Source of the DNA: Gelria sp.
GTDB lineage: Bacteria > Bacillota > Syntrophomonadia > Syntrophomonadales > Syntrophomonadaceae
Reading direction: 5' to 3'
DNA length: 8,396 nt
NCBI GenBank assembly: GCA_012839665.1
Contig: DUMX01000352.1
Span: forward strand, 1-8,396
Below the pieces are notes generated by a model. That model was not told the DNA's origin and did no database searches. It was given only the letters and a program-made list of their open reading frames with translations. The position numbers were made by a program, and so were the translations under genes. Shown here one piece after another: positions 1 through 5,627 of this stretch; position 1 is the stretch's first letter, and every line of letters begins with the position of its first letter.

Positions 1-2
1 GT

Positions 3-362
3 AAGACTACCTTCAGCATAGCCACCGTAGGCAGTGATGGTACTATTACGGGTGTATATGATAACGGGGAAAGACGGGATTTGGCACGGGTTGCTATTGC
101 CAATTTTGAAAACCCGTCAGGTTTACAGCAGATGGGTGGTACCCTGTTTGCTGTATCCGGTAACTCCGGAGATGCAGATATTGGCGCACCTATGTCCGGG
201 GGACGAGGTAAGATCATCCCCAGTAGCCTGGAGATGTCTAATGTTGACTTATCCGAAGAATTTACTGATATGATAGTTACCCAGAGGGGATTCCAGGCTA
301 ATTCCCGTATTATAACTACATCGGATGAGATGTTACAGGAACTGGTCAATTTGAAGAGATAA
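3..362 (+). CDS. flgE: Flagellar hook protein FlgE, C-terminal part (5' end outside window)
   Basis: FlgE subunits polymerise into the flagellar hook after export through the type III apparatus encoded downstream. The reading frame is open from base 3, so the gene starts upstream of the window; 119 residues remain before the TAA. The segment has two recognisable parts. The first is a beta-rich stretch typical of hook proteins (GSDGTITGVYDNGE, then VAIANFENPSGL). The second is the highly conserved helical C-terminus of rod/hook proteins, with LEMSNVDLSEEFTDMIVTQ followed by RGFQANSR and ending TSDEMLQELVNLKR. That ending, together with flbD immediately downstream, favours the hook protein FlgE over the rod proteins FlgF or FlgG. 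A TTG at 81 is an internal codon and not a real start. A strong hairpin follows the stop codon. The identification is firm; only the missing N-terminus limits it. Confidence 0.93.
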   Translation, partial: KTTFSIATVGSDGTITGVYDNGERRDLARVAIANFENPSGLQQMGGTLFAVSGNSGDADIGAPMSGGRGKIIPSSLEMSNVDLSEEFTDMIVTQRGFQANSRIITTSDEMLQELVNLKR

Positions 363-377
363 TTAGTTTCATACCTT

Positions 378-398
378 CGGGGGCTACTTAAGCCCCCG
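378..398 (+). terminator. GC-rich hairpin between flgE and flbD (processing site or leaky terminator)
   Basis: Perfect 8-bp inverted repeat, CGGGGGCT and AGCCCCCG, around the 5-base loop ACTTA. It starts 16 bases after the flgE stop and ends 28 bases before the flbD start. No run of T follows (the next bases are GGGATTATG), so it does not look like a complete intrinsic terminator. I infer an mRNA-stabilising or processing hairpin at the 3' end of the flgE part of the transcript, or a partial attenuator that lowers transcription of the low-copy genes downstream. The structure is clear; its function is not. Confidence 0.5.
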
Positions 399-426
399 GG
401 GATTATGAATAAGAGGTGGTATCATT

Positions 427-621
427 GTGATTTACCTTACCCGGCTTAATGGGGAGAGAATAGCTTTAAACATTGACCTGATTGAGTTAATGGAGGAAAG
501 GCCGGATACGATTGTTACCCTGACTACCGGGAAAAAGCTGGTAGTTCGGGAGTCCATTCGGAAAATCCGGGAAGATATCATCAGATTCCGCAAAACGACC
601 AATACCAATTTAAAACCATAG
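427..621 (+). CDS. flbD: FlbD/SwrD family flagellar protein
   Basis: A small protein of 64 residues in the FlbD family (SwrD in B. subtilis, where it is reported to raise motor torque and support swarming). It opens with the family hallmark MIYLTRLNGERIALN, then LIELMEERPDTIVTL and GKKLVV, and ends in a basic helix (RESIRKIREDIIRFRK). The usual length is about 60-75 residues, so it is complete. There is no signal peptide or membrane segment, so it is probably cytosolic or at the inner face of the motor. The start is GTG at 427, preceded 7 bases upstream by AGGTGG (414-419). Its place between flgE and fliL matches the B. subtilis operon; in many other clostridia motA and motB sit here instead, and they are absent from this window. 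The molecular mechanism of the family is not well established. Confidence 0.92.
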   Translation: MIYLTRLNGERIALNIDLIELMEERPDTIVTLTTGKKLVVRESIRKIREDIIRFRKTTNTNLKP

Positions 622-624
622 TGT

Positions 625-633
625 AAGGGGGGA
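625..633 (+). promoter_or_regulatory. Ribosome binding site that decides the fliL start
   Basis: The purine run AAGGGGGGA lies only 6 bases before a TTG at 640 but directly abuts an in-frame GTG at 634. A ribosome cannot use a Shine-Dalgarno sequence with no spacer, so the TTG at 640 is the better start for fliL. Confidence 0.6.
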
Positions 634-639
634 GTGCAG

Positions 640-1122
640 TTGGCAGATGAAAATGTTGCCGCCGAAGTAAAGGAGAAACCAGGTTTTGATTTTCGCATAC
701 TACTAGTAGGATTAGTACTATTTCTAGTTGCCATGGGTGCTTCCTATTTAGTAATGAAAAGTCTTATAGCACCGCTGGTACCTGAAAGCAACAAAAAGGA
801 AGAAGTACAATTACTTTCGGGTAACTTAATCGAGATCGGCGATTTTACTACTAATATAAACTCCACCGGAGGAACCAGGTTTCTAAAAGTTTCGGTTACA
901 GTGGAAGTAAATGCTGAAGATAAAAAGGCAGTGGAGAAACTGACTAAATTAATGCCTATAATACAGGATAGTGTTTTAGGTGTTCTGGCCAAACAGAATG
1001 TTGCTGACCTGGACCCGCACAACCATGGAAATCTGAAGGACGCAATTAGGCAGGATATTAACGCCAAAGTCGGAGGGAACCTGGTAACAAATGTTTACTT
1101 TACCGACTTTAAAATGCAATAA
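640..1122 (+). CDS. fliL: Flagellar basal body-associated protein FliL
   Basis: FliL is a single-pass membrane protein that surrounds or supports the MotAB stator and helps motor function under load. From the TTG at 640 the protein has 160 residues: a short charged cytoplasmic tail (1-17), one transmembrane helix (about 19-38, ILLVGLVLFLVAMGASYLVM), a linker, then the periplasm-side FliL domain with LIEIGDFTTNIN, RFLKVSVTVEV and the characteristic ending VYFTDFKMQ. Length and layout are normal for the family. An in-frame GTG at 634 would add two residues, but it touches the ribosome binding site and is less likely. The gene lies 18 bases after flbD. Directly after its stop codon (6 bases) begins the 110-bp inverted-repeat element. 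Confidence 0.92.
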   Translation: MADENVAAEVKEKPGFDFRILLVGLVLFLVAMGASYLVMKSLIAPLVPESNKKEEVQLLSGNLIEIGDFTTNINSTGGTRFLKVSVTVEVNAEDKKAVEKLTKLMPIIQDSVLGVLAKQNVADLDPHNHGNLKDAIRQDINAKVGGNLVTNVYFTDFKMQ

Positions 1123-1132
1123 TGAACTGTAG

Positions 1133-1154
1133 GGGCGAACCCATGTGTTCGCCC
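1133..1154 (+). repeat. Left hairpin of the 110-bp element
   Basis: An 8-bp perfect stem, GGGCGAAC and GTTCGCCC, with loop CCATGT. No T-run follows, so it is not a standard terminator for fliL. Relative to the right hairpin, two stem pairs are changed on both sides. Confidence 0.7.
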
Positions 1155-1210
1155 GCAATAGGCAGTACTATAGGCAACGGGATACACCCTGCGGGGGCCA
1201 GTGGCCGGCC

Positions 1211-1232
1211 GGGCAGACACACGGGTCTGCCC
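1211..1232 (+). repeat. Right hairpin of the 110-bp element
   Basis: An 8-bp perfect stem, GGGCAGAC and GTCTGCCC, with loop ACACGG. It is the inverted counterpart of the left hairpin. It is followed by CTACAAAAAC, with no T-run on either strand that would make a good terminator. Confidence 0.7.
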
Positions 1233-1237
1233 CTACA

Positions 1238-1362
1238 AAAACTACGTTAATCTGTATCCTTAAAATTTATAATTAAAATTCAGTGTTAACCATAAATAAT
1301 CAGTGTCTTTCTGTGTCTAATTAATTCTATTTTCTTATTAAAACCCGGGAGGGGGGATTAGG
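1238..1362 (+). promoter_or_regulatory. AT-rich fliM upstream region with weak promoter-like hexamers
   Basis: This 125-base stretch contrasts sharply with the GC-rich element before it. It contains an exact TATAAT (1268-1273), but only a poor -35 match lies at a usable distance (TTAATC, 1247-1252, 15-base spacer). A second option is TTAAAA (1273-1278), a 16-base spacer and AATAAT (1295-1300). Neither is convincing, since AT-rich DNA gives such matches by chance. I see no sigma-D type GCCGATAT box. The fliM ribosome binding site GGAGG (1348-1352) lies 10 bases before the ATG. CAGTGT occurs at 1281 and 1301, and a related CTGTGT at 1311. An internal promoter that restores expression after the inserted element is possible but unproven. 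Confidence 0.25.
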
Positions 1363-2355
1363 ATGAGTGAAGTATTGTCACAATCGGAAATAGACGATTT
1401 ACTGTCTGCTCTAAACAGCGGTTCGGTTAATGCCAATGAACTAAAAGAAGAACAGTCCCGAAAAAAAGTAAAAGTCTATGATTTCCGTCGTCCTAATAAA
1501 TTTTCCAAAGACCAGATACATACTTTACAGGTTATTTACGAGAACTATGCCCGTTCCCTGGCAACTTATCTCTCTGCCCAGTTACGTGCTCCGGTGCAGA
1601 TGGAGATATTGTCAGTGGAACAGCTAACCTATGATGAATTTATCCGGTCTATACCTAATCCTACTATACTTAATATTTTTTCCTTTTATCCGCTCGAAGG
1701 CAGTGCTATTATGGAAATTAACCCCAACCTGGGCTTTTCCTTCCTGGACCGCCTTCTAGGTGGACCAGGCTATGCCCCGGCCAAAATAAGGGCTCTAACC
1801 GAAATCGAGGAGACGGTTATGGAAAGGATAGCTCAAAAAATGTTGGACTACCTGCAAGAGCCATGGGGTACGATTATTGAACTGGAACCTTCACTGGAAA
1901 GGATAGAAACTAACCCCCAGTTTACCCAACTGGTTTCTCCCAGTGAAATAATGATGATAGTATCAATTGAAACGCAGATGGCAGACGTTTTGGGCATGAT
2001 TAATATCTGTATCCCTTTTTTGGTTCTGGAGCCTATCCTGGATAAACTTAATGTTCATTATTATTATTCATCCAGTAGTCAAAAAGCAACCCAGGAAAAC
2101 ATAGATAATATTCGTAATAAACTACGAAACACCAAGGTCCCGGTAAAGGTGATTCTCGGTACTACGAACATTACGGTAAAGGAATTACTGGAGTTAAATG
2201 TTGGAGATGTAATACTACTGGAAAGAAGTATTAAAGATGATTTGGAAGTGGTTATTGGACAACGGACCAAGTTTCTAGGTAAACCTGGTGTATATGAAAA
2301 CCGGATGTCGGTTCAAGTATCCCATATAGCAGAGGAGGGAAATGAGGATGAGTGA
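1363..2355 (+). CDS. fliM: Flagellar motor switch protein FliM
   Basis: FliM is the C-ring protein that binds phospho-CheY and reverses or modulates motor rotation. The protein has 330 residues, the usual length. The N-terminal CheY-P binding peptide is clear (VLSQSEIDDLLSAL, residues 4-17). A linker leads into the middle CheC-like domain (about 40-235), which lacks CheC catalytic motifs as expected and contains the conserved GGPG loop (133-136) that contacts FliG. The C-terminal SpoA/FliN-like domain spans about 256-325 (KVPVKVILGTTNITVKELL and later LGKPGVYENRMSVQV). The start is ATG 1363 with GGAGG 10 bases upstream. The last 8 bases overlap the start of fliY, suggesting translational coupling. 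It is the first gene after the 240-base gap that holds the 110-bp element. Confidence 0.96.
   Translation: MSEVLSQSEIDDLLSALNSGSVNANELKEEQSRKKVKVYDFRRPNKFSKDQIHTLQVIYENYARSLATYLSAQLRAPVQMEILSVEQLTYDEFIRSIPNPTILNIFSFYPLEGSAIMEINPNLGFSFLDRLLGGPGYAPAKIRALTEIEETVMERIAQKMLDYLQEPWGTIIELEPSLERIETNPQFTQLVSPSEIMMIVSIETQMADVLGMINICIPFLVLEPILDKLNVHYYYSSSSQKATQENIDNIRNKLRNTKVPVKVILGTTNITVKELLELNVGDVILLERSIKDDLEVVIGQRTKFLGKPGVYENRMSVQVSHIAEEGNEDE
2333..2338 (+). promoter_or_regulatory. Ribosome binding site that decides the fliY start
   Basis: AGGAGG inside the 3' end of fliM. It lies 3 bases before the ATG at 2342 but 9 bases before the in-frame ATG at 2348, so the second ATG is the more likely fliY start. 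Confidence 0.6.
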
Positions 2356-3526
2356 TGGAATTCTATCCCAGGAAGAAATAGATGCTTTGTTAAAAGGTGA
2401 TAGTGGATCCCAGGTTTCAGATCCCACACCTGATTTTTCAGTGGATTTAAGTGAATTTGAAAAGGATGCATTAGGGGAAATCGGAAATATCAGTATGGGT
2501 ACTGCAGCGACTACTCTATCAACGCTGCTAACAAAAAAGGTATCCATTACTACACCAGATGTATCGTTAATTACCGGCAAACAATTACAGGATGACTATC
2601 CCTTACCTTATGTAGTAGTTGAAGTGGAGTATAGAGAAGGGCTATATGGTGCTAATGTTCTGGTTATCAAGCAAGAAGATGCTTGCATTATTGCCAATTT
2701 AATGATGGGGGGGGATGGACAGTGTGAGCAGACTACCTTGAGCGAACTGGAGCTAAGTGCCGTGGGTGAGGCTATGAACCAGATGATGGGCTCGGCTACT
2801 ACCAGTTTGTCATCTATGTTTAACCGTAGGATTGATATTGCTCCACCCCGTCTTACCCTGATGGATTTTGGGAAAGACAGTTTTGAGTTTTCCACTGATT
2901 ATCAGGAATTGGTAAAAATCAAGTTTAAAATGGAAATTGAACACCTGGTTAATAGTGAGATTATGCAGATAATTCCCATAGAAGCAGCTAAAAACATGGT
3001 TAATACTTTGATGGGTAATACCATTGAGGAATCAGGAGTCGAGGCAGCCATAGAAACAACTCCGGAGCCAGCAGCTACACCTCCGCCAGCCCAAGTTGCA
3101 GCTACCCCGCCGGTAGAGAGTAACGTAGAACATCAAGCAGTGACAGCTGATTACTGGAATAGTCCAGCCTATAATGATAGTTCTGCTGGAGTTAAAAAAG
3201 GTGGACAAGTTGCGGTTCAACCAGCGCAATTCGCTGCTCTGCGAGAAAGCGATTCAGGCAGTGCACCACACAATATAGGTCTCATTATGGATGTGCCTTT
3301 GGATATATCAGTTGAACTGGGCAAGACCCGCAAGACTATTAGAGATATACTGGAACTACATCAGGGAGCGATAATTCAACTGGATAAACTGGCCGGAGAG
3401 CCGGTTGATATGCTGGTAAATGGAAAATTGATTGCCAAAGGTGAGGTCGTTGTAATTGACGAAAATTATGGAATTAGAATAACAACCATTATTAGTCCCA
3501 TGGATAGAATGAACAAATTACAATAG
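2348..3526 (+). CDS. fliY: Motor switch phosphatase FliY (FliN-type)
   Basis: FliY replaces FliN in the C-ring of many Bacillota and also dephosphorylates CheY-P. From ATG 2348 it has 392 residues. The N-terminal peptide GILSQEEIDALLKG (4-17) resembles the CheY-binding peptide of FliM. The CheC-like domain has two complete active sites of the form D/S-x3-E-x2-N-x22-P: D40, E44, N47, P70, and S137, E141, N144, P167. Both sites being intact suggests an active phosphatase. A Pro/Ala/Thr-rich linker (about 238-305) joins it to a C-terminal FliN/SpoA domain (about 309-390; VPLDISVELGKTRKTIRDIL, then GEPVDMLVNGKLIAKGEV). The gene overlaps fliM by 8 bases and precedes cheY, its substrate gene, by 18 bases. 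A run of eight G (2707-2714) lies between the two active sites. The alternative start at 2342 adds two residues. Confidence 0.95.
   Translation: MSDGILSQEEIDALLKGDSGSQVSDPTPDFSVDLSEFEKDALGEIGNISMGTAATTLSTLLTKKVSITTPDVSLITGKQLQDDYPLPYVVVEVEYREGLYGANVLVIKQEDACIIANLMMGGDGQCEQTTLSELELSAVGEAMNQMMGSATTSLSSMFNRRIDIAPPRLTLMDFGKDSFEFSTDYQELVKIKFKMEIEHLVNSEIMQIIPIEAAKNMVNTLMGNTIEESGVEAAIETTPEPAATPPPAQVAATPPVESNVEHQAVTADYWNSPAYNDSSAGVKKGGQVAVQPAQFAALRESDSGSAPHNIGLIMDVPLDISVELGKTRKTIRDILELHQGAIIQLDKLAGEPVDMLVNGKLIAKGEVVVIDENYGIRITTIISPMDRMNKLQ
2707..2714 (+). repeat. G8 homopolymer inside fliY
   Basis: Eight consecutive G bases encode Met-Gly-Gly-Asp (the G of ATG, GGG GGG, the G of GAT), residues about 120-123 of FliY. 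In this copy the frame is intact. Such tracts can slip during replication. Confidence 0.7.
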
Positions 3527-3531
3527 GATGT

Positions 3532-3538
3532 AAGGAGG
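3532..3538 (+). promoter_or_regulatory. Strong ribosome binding site of cheY
   Basis: AAGGAGG, a perfect match to the anti-Shine-Dalgarno, 6 bases before the ATG. It is the best ribosome binding site in the window, consistent with CheY being needed in larger amounts than the export-gate proteins. Confidence 0.7.
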
Positions 3539-3544
3539 TCAACG

Positions 3545-3907
3545 ATGGGGAAGAAAGTTCTAATTGTTGATGATGCTGCGTTTATGAGAATGATGATTAA
3601 GGATATCTTAACCAAGAATGGTTACGAAGTAGTAGGGGAAGCGGAGAATGGCGCGGTGGCAGTAAAAAAGTATGTAGAGCTTAAGCCCGACCTGGTCACC
3701 ATGGATATTACTATGCCGGACATGGATGGTATAGCTGCAGTTAAGGAAATAAAATCTATCGACTCTGCTGCCCGCATAATAATGTGTAGTGCTATGGGAC
3801 AGCAGGCTATGGTTATTGATGCCATCCAGGCCGGGGCCAAAGACTTTATTGTCAAACCATTTCAACCTGAACGTGTAATTGAGGCGGTAAGTAAAGCTAT
3901 TGAATAA
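3545..3907 (+). CDS. cheY: Chemotaxis response regulator CheY
   Basis: A single-domain receiver protein of 120 residues that carries the chemotaxis signal from CheA to the motor switch. All receiver residues are present: acidic pair D9/D10, phosphoacceptor D54 (LVTMDITMPDMDG), S82 in IIMCSAMGQQ, and K104 in the FIVKPF loop. The CSAMGQQAMV segment is typical of the Bacillota CheY branch. There is no output domain. Context supports CheY and not Spo0F: it follows fliM and fliY, whose N-terminal peptides would bind it, and FliY should dephosphorylate it. The start ATG has an excellent ribosome binding site. The gene is followed after 23 bases by fliO, as cheY is followed by fliZ/fliO in B. subtilis. 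Confidence 0.96.
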   Translation: MGKKVLIVDDAAFMRMMIKDILTKNGYEVVGEAENGAVAVKKYVELKPDLVTMDITMPDMDGIAAVKEIKSIDSAARIIMCSAMGQQAMVIDAIQAGAKDFIVKPFQPERVIEAVSKAIE

Positions 3908-3930
3908 TTTTACTGGGGAAGTGTAAGCCC

Positions 3931-4539
3931 GTGGTTTCTTTAAGAAAAAGGTATATCGCTATTTTAGTTTTAACATTATTTCTAGTACTTATTTTGGCTT
4001 TTAATGTTCAGGCCGTAGAAGATTTTAGTAAGGTACAAAAAGCTATAGACAGTGAACAGGTAGAGAAAACCAGGGCTCCCAATCTGTTTTTAAGTTTTGT
4101 CAAACTAATTTTTATACTGGCCTTGATAGTGGGCGCAGCCTGGTCAATTGTCCGTCTTTTTGGCAGTAAAGCCAGCAGCAGGTTACAGGGAACCTGGATA
4201 CAGGTGGTCGATGAGGTGATGCTGGGTCAAAATCGGGGTATTGTACTGTGCGAGGTGGGAGAAAAAGTATATGCTGTCGGTGTTACTGACCATAACATAA
4301 CGATACTTTTTGAGATAGACAACCCCAAGCTGTTGGAAGAAATAAGTAAGAGCAATATTGCCATTATAGAAACTGAAAAAGCATTGAACTGGAGTCAATG
4401 GCAAGAAGCATTACTTAATATTTTCAAACCACGTAAAAGGTCTAGAGTTCCTGATAACTTCCATCGGCTGGTTGAACAGCAATCCCAAAAGCTGGATGAA
4501 ATATTATATCGGGGTACTCGGAATGATGAACATGAATAG
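3931..4539 (+). CDS. fliO: Flagellar biosynthesis protein FliO (FliZ in Bacillus)
   Basis: FliO is a membrane protein that assists assembly of the FliP ring of the export gate. The product has 202 residues and starts at GTG 3931; GGGGAA lies about 10 bases upstream, a moderate site. The N-terminus looks like a signal peptide (basic RKR at 5-7, hydrophobic 8-25, possible cleavage after VQA at 26-28). A short extracytoplasmic stretch precedes one membrane helix (about 54-76), followed by a cytoplasmic FliO domain with WIQVVDEVMLGQNRGIVLCEVG and KVYAVGVTDHNITIL. The tail (about 150-202) is charged. Signal peptide plus long tail resemble B. subtilis FliZ more than the shorter enterobacterial FliO. 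The 3' end overlaps the start of fliP by 17 bases. Confidence 0.88.
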   Translation: MVSLRKRYIAILVLTLFLVLILAFNVQAVEDFSKVQKAIDSEQVEKTRAPNLFLSFVKLIFILALIVGAAWSIVRLFGSKASSRLQGTWIQVVDEVMLGQNRGIVLCEVGEKVYAVGVTDHNITILFEIDNPKLLEEISKSNIAIIETEKALNWSQWQEALLNIFKPRKRSRVPDNFHRLVEQQSQKLDEILYRGTRNDEHE

Positions 4540-5317
4540 GCCCAGAATTAATACTACATATCGTTTGAGCTTGATATTGCTGCTAGTTATAGTACTGGTG
4601 GCTATATTCATTTTTCCAGCATCTGCTCAACCTTTACAAATACCGGATATTAATTTGCAGATAGGCGAGGGCACCGGGGACGACCCCCAGAATCTGTCTA
4701 CCGCTTTGCAACTGATAATTTTATTAACCGTATTAGCCCTGGCTCCGGCAATCCTGATTATGCTTACATCCTTTGTCCGCATAATTGTGGTCATGGGGTT
4801 TATTAGAACATCTCTGGCTACCCAGCAGATGCCACCTAACCAGGTGTTAATTGGACTGGCCTTGTTTCTTACTTTTTTTGTTATGGCTCCGACTTTTCAA
4901 CAGGTTAATAATCAGGCTCTGCAGCCTTATTTGCAGGGTGAAATTAATCAAGAGGTGGCTTTTGAAAAGGGAATGCAGCCTATTCGAGAATTTATGTTCA
5001 AGCAAACCCGGGAAAAGGATTTAGCCCTTTTTGTAAAAATGTCGGAGATGGATAGGCCGCGCAATTTTGATGATATTCCTAATTATGTTCTTATTCCCTC
5101 ATTCGTAATAAGTGAACTTAAAACCGCTTTCCAAATCGGTTTTGTTATATTTGTTCCTTTCCTGATTATTGATATGGTGGTAGCCAGTGCCCTTATGTCC
5201 ATGGGGATGATGATGTTGCCACCGATGATGATTTCACTACCGTTTAAAATACTTTTATTTGTGCTGGTAGATGGCTGGAATCTAGTTATACAATCACTGA
5301 TACTCAGTTTTAAATAG
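4523..5317 (+). CDS. fliP: Flagellar type III export gate protein FliP
   Basis: FliP forms the pentameric core of the export gate together with FliQ and FliR. From ATG 4523 it has 264 residues. A cleavable signal peptide is evident (hydrophobic 15-33, ending FPASA before Gln36), as is usual for FliP. Conserved regions follow in order: TALQLIILLTVLALAPAILIM with TSFVRIIVV, RTSLATQQMPPNQVLIGLAL, the extracytoplasmic loop with QPIREFMFKQTRE, then VLIPSFVISELKTAFQIGF and the final segments with MMLPPMMISLPFKILLF. Several in-frame ATGs exist (4523, 4526, 4532). 4523 best fits a weak GGGG at 4511-4514. A longer frame to 4472 exists but would bury the signal peptide. The 17-base overlap with fliO and the weak ribosome site suggest coupled translation. 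Start uncertain, identity firm. Confidence 0.94.
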   Translation: MMNMNRPRINTTYRLSLILLLVIVLVAIFIFPASAQPLQIPDINLQIGEGTGDDPQNLSTALQLIILLTVLALAPAILIMLTSFVRIIVVMGFIRTSLATQQMPPNQVLIGLALFLTFFVMAPTFQQVNNQALQPYLQGEINQEVAFEKGMQPIREFMFKQTREKDLALFVKMSEMDRPRNFDDIPNYVLIPSFVISELKTAFQIGFVIFVPFLIIDMVVASALMSMGMMMLPPMMISLPFKILLFVLVDGWNLVIQSLILSFK

Positions 5318-5333
5318 AGGGGAGTAAGTTCTA

Positions 5334-5606
5334 TTGTATGAAAACATAGTTATGGGAATTGCTACCAATGCCCTGCTTACAGTCCTATTGATTTCCGCTC
5401 CTATATTAGGAGGGGCTTTGTTGGTGGGACTGTTAATAAGCATTTTGCAGGCAACTACCCAAATCCAGGAAATGACCCTGGTCTTCATTCCCAAAATTGT
5501 TGTAGTACTGCTTATTACAGTTATATTTGGACCCTGGATGTTAAATATTTTAACCGATTTTACCCAACATCTATATGCTAATATCCCTCAATTCTTAGCT
5601 TTATAG
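5334..5606 (+). CDS. fliQ: Flagellar type III export gate protein FliQ
   Basis: FliQ wraps around the FliP/FliR ring and is a small two-helix membrane protein. This one has 90 residues, the family norm. It shows two hydrophobic segments (about 12-38 and 52-72) flanking the most conserved motif of the family, ILQATTQIQEMTLVFIPKI (37-55). The start is TTG 5334, with AGGGGAG (5318-5324) 9 bases upstream; an ATG at 5338 is out of frame. The gene begins 16 bases after fliP. Confidence 0.95.
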   Translation: MYENIVMGIATNALLTVLLISAPILGGALLVGLLISILQATTQIQEMTLVFIPKIVVVLLITVIFGPWMLNILTDFTQHLYANIPQFLAL

Positions 5607-5627
5607 GAATAGGCAGGTAAAAGTCTT

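Larger units (their letters stand above)
1128..1237. repeat. 110-bp palindromic MITE/REP-like element with two terminal hairpins
   Basis: The ends are perfect 9-bp inverted repeats: TGTAGGGGC at 1128-1136 and GCCCCTACA at 1229-1237. The similarity extends inwards over roughly 27 bases. Each end also folds by itself. The left hairpin pairs GGGCGAAC (1133-1140) with GTTCGCCC (1147-1154), and the right one pairs GGGCAGAC (1211-1218) with GTCTGCCC (1225-1232), both with 6-base loops. The core (1155-1210) is GC-rich towards the right, contains a 7-base direct repeat ATAGGCA (1158 and 1170) and the palindrome GGCCGGCC (1203-1210), and has no evident coding capacity. I see no clear target-site duplication. 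From memory, repeats beginning TGTAGGGGCG are dispersed in many bacterial genomes including Clostridia; this could not be checked here. It is either a miniature non-autonomous mobile element or an intergenic structured repeat. Confidence 0.75.

Noticed and set aside
34..273. Open frame with ATG start inside flgE
   Set aside because: It overlaps the conserved FlgE C-terminus in another frame and has no recognisable product.
432..734. Opposite-strand open frame of 100 codons across flbD and fliL
   Set aside because: It lies over two recognisable conserved genes, its predicted protein is low-complexity with no family resemblance, and it has no independent support.
744..1158. Opposite-strand open frames over fliL and the left hairpin
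   Set aside because: They mirror the fliL coding frame and part of the repeat; nothing suggests translation.
1155..1210. CRISPR-like repeats in the fliL-fliM gap
   Set aside because: There are only two diverged inverted units, not regularly spaced direct repeats with unique spacers.
1128..1237. Intrinsic terminator or riboswitch after fliL
   Set aside because: Neither hairpin is followed by a T-run, and the two-ended inverted symmetry fits a repeat element better than a ligand-binding leader.
3545..3907. Sporulation regulator Spo0F instead of CheY
   Set aside because: The CSAMGQQ segment and the fliM-fliY-cheY-fliO context both indicate the chemotaxis regulator.
4472..4522. N-terminal extension of FliP starting at 4472
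   Set aside because: It would bury the signal peptide and lie deep inside fliO; the ATG cluster at 4523-4534 is a normal FliP start.
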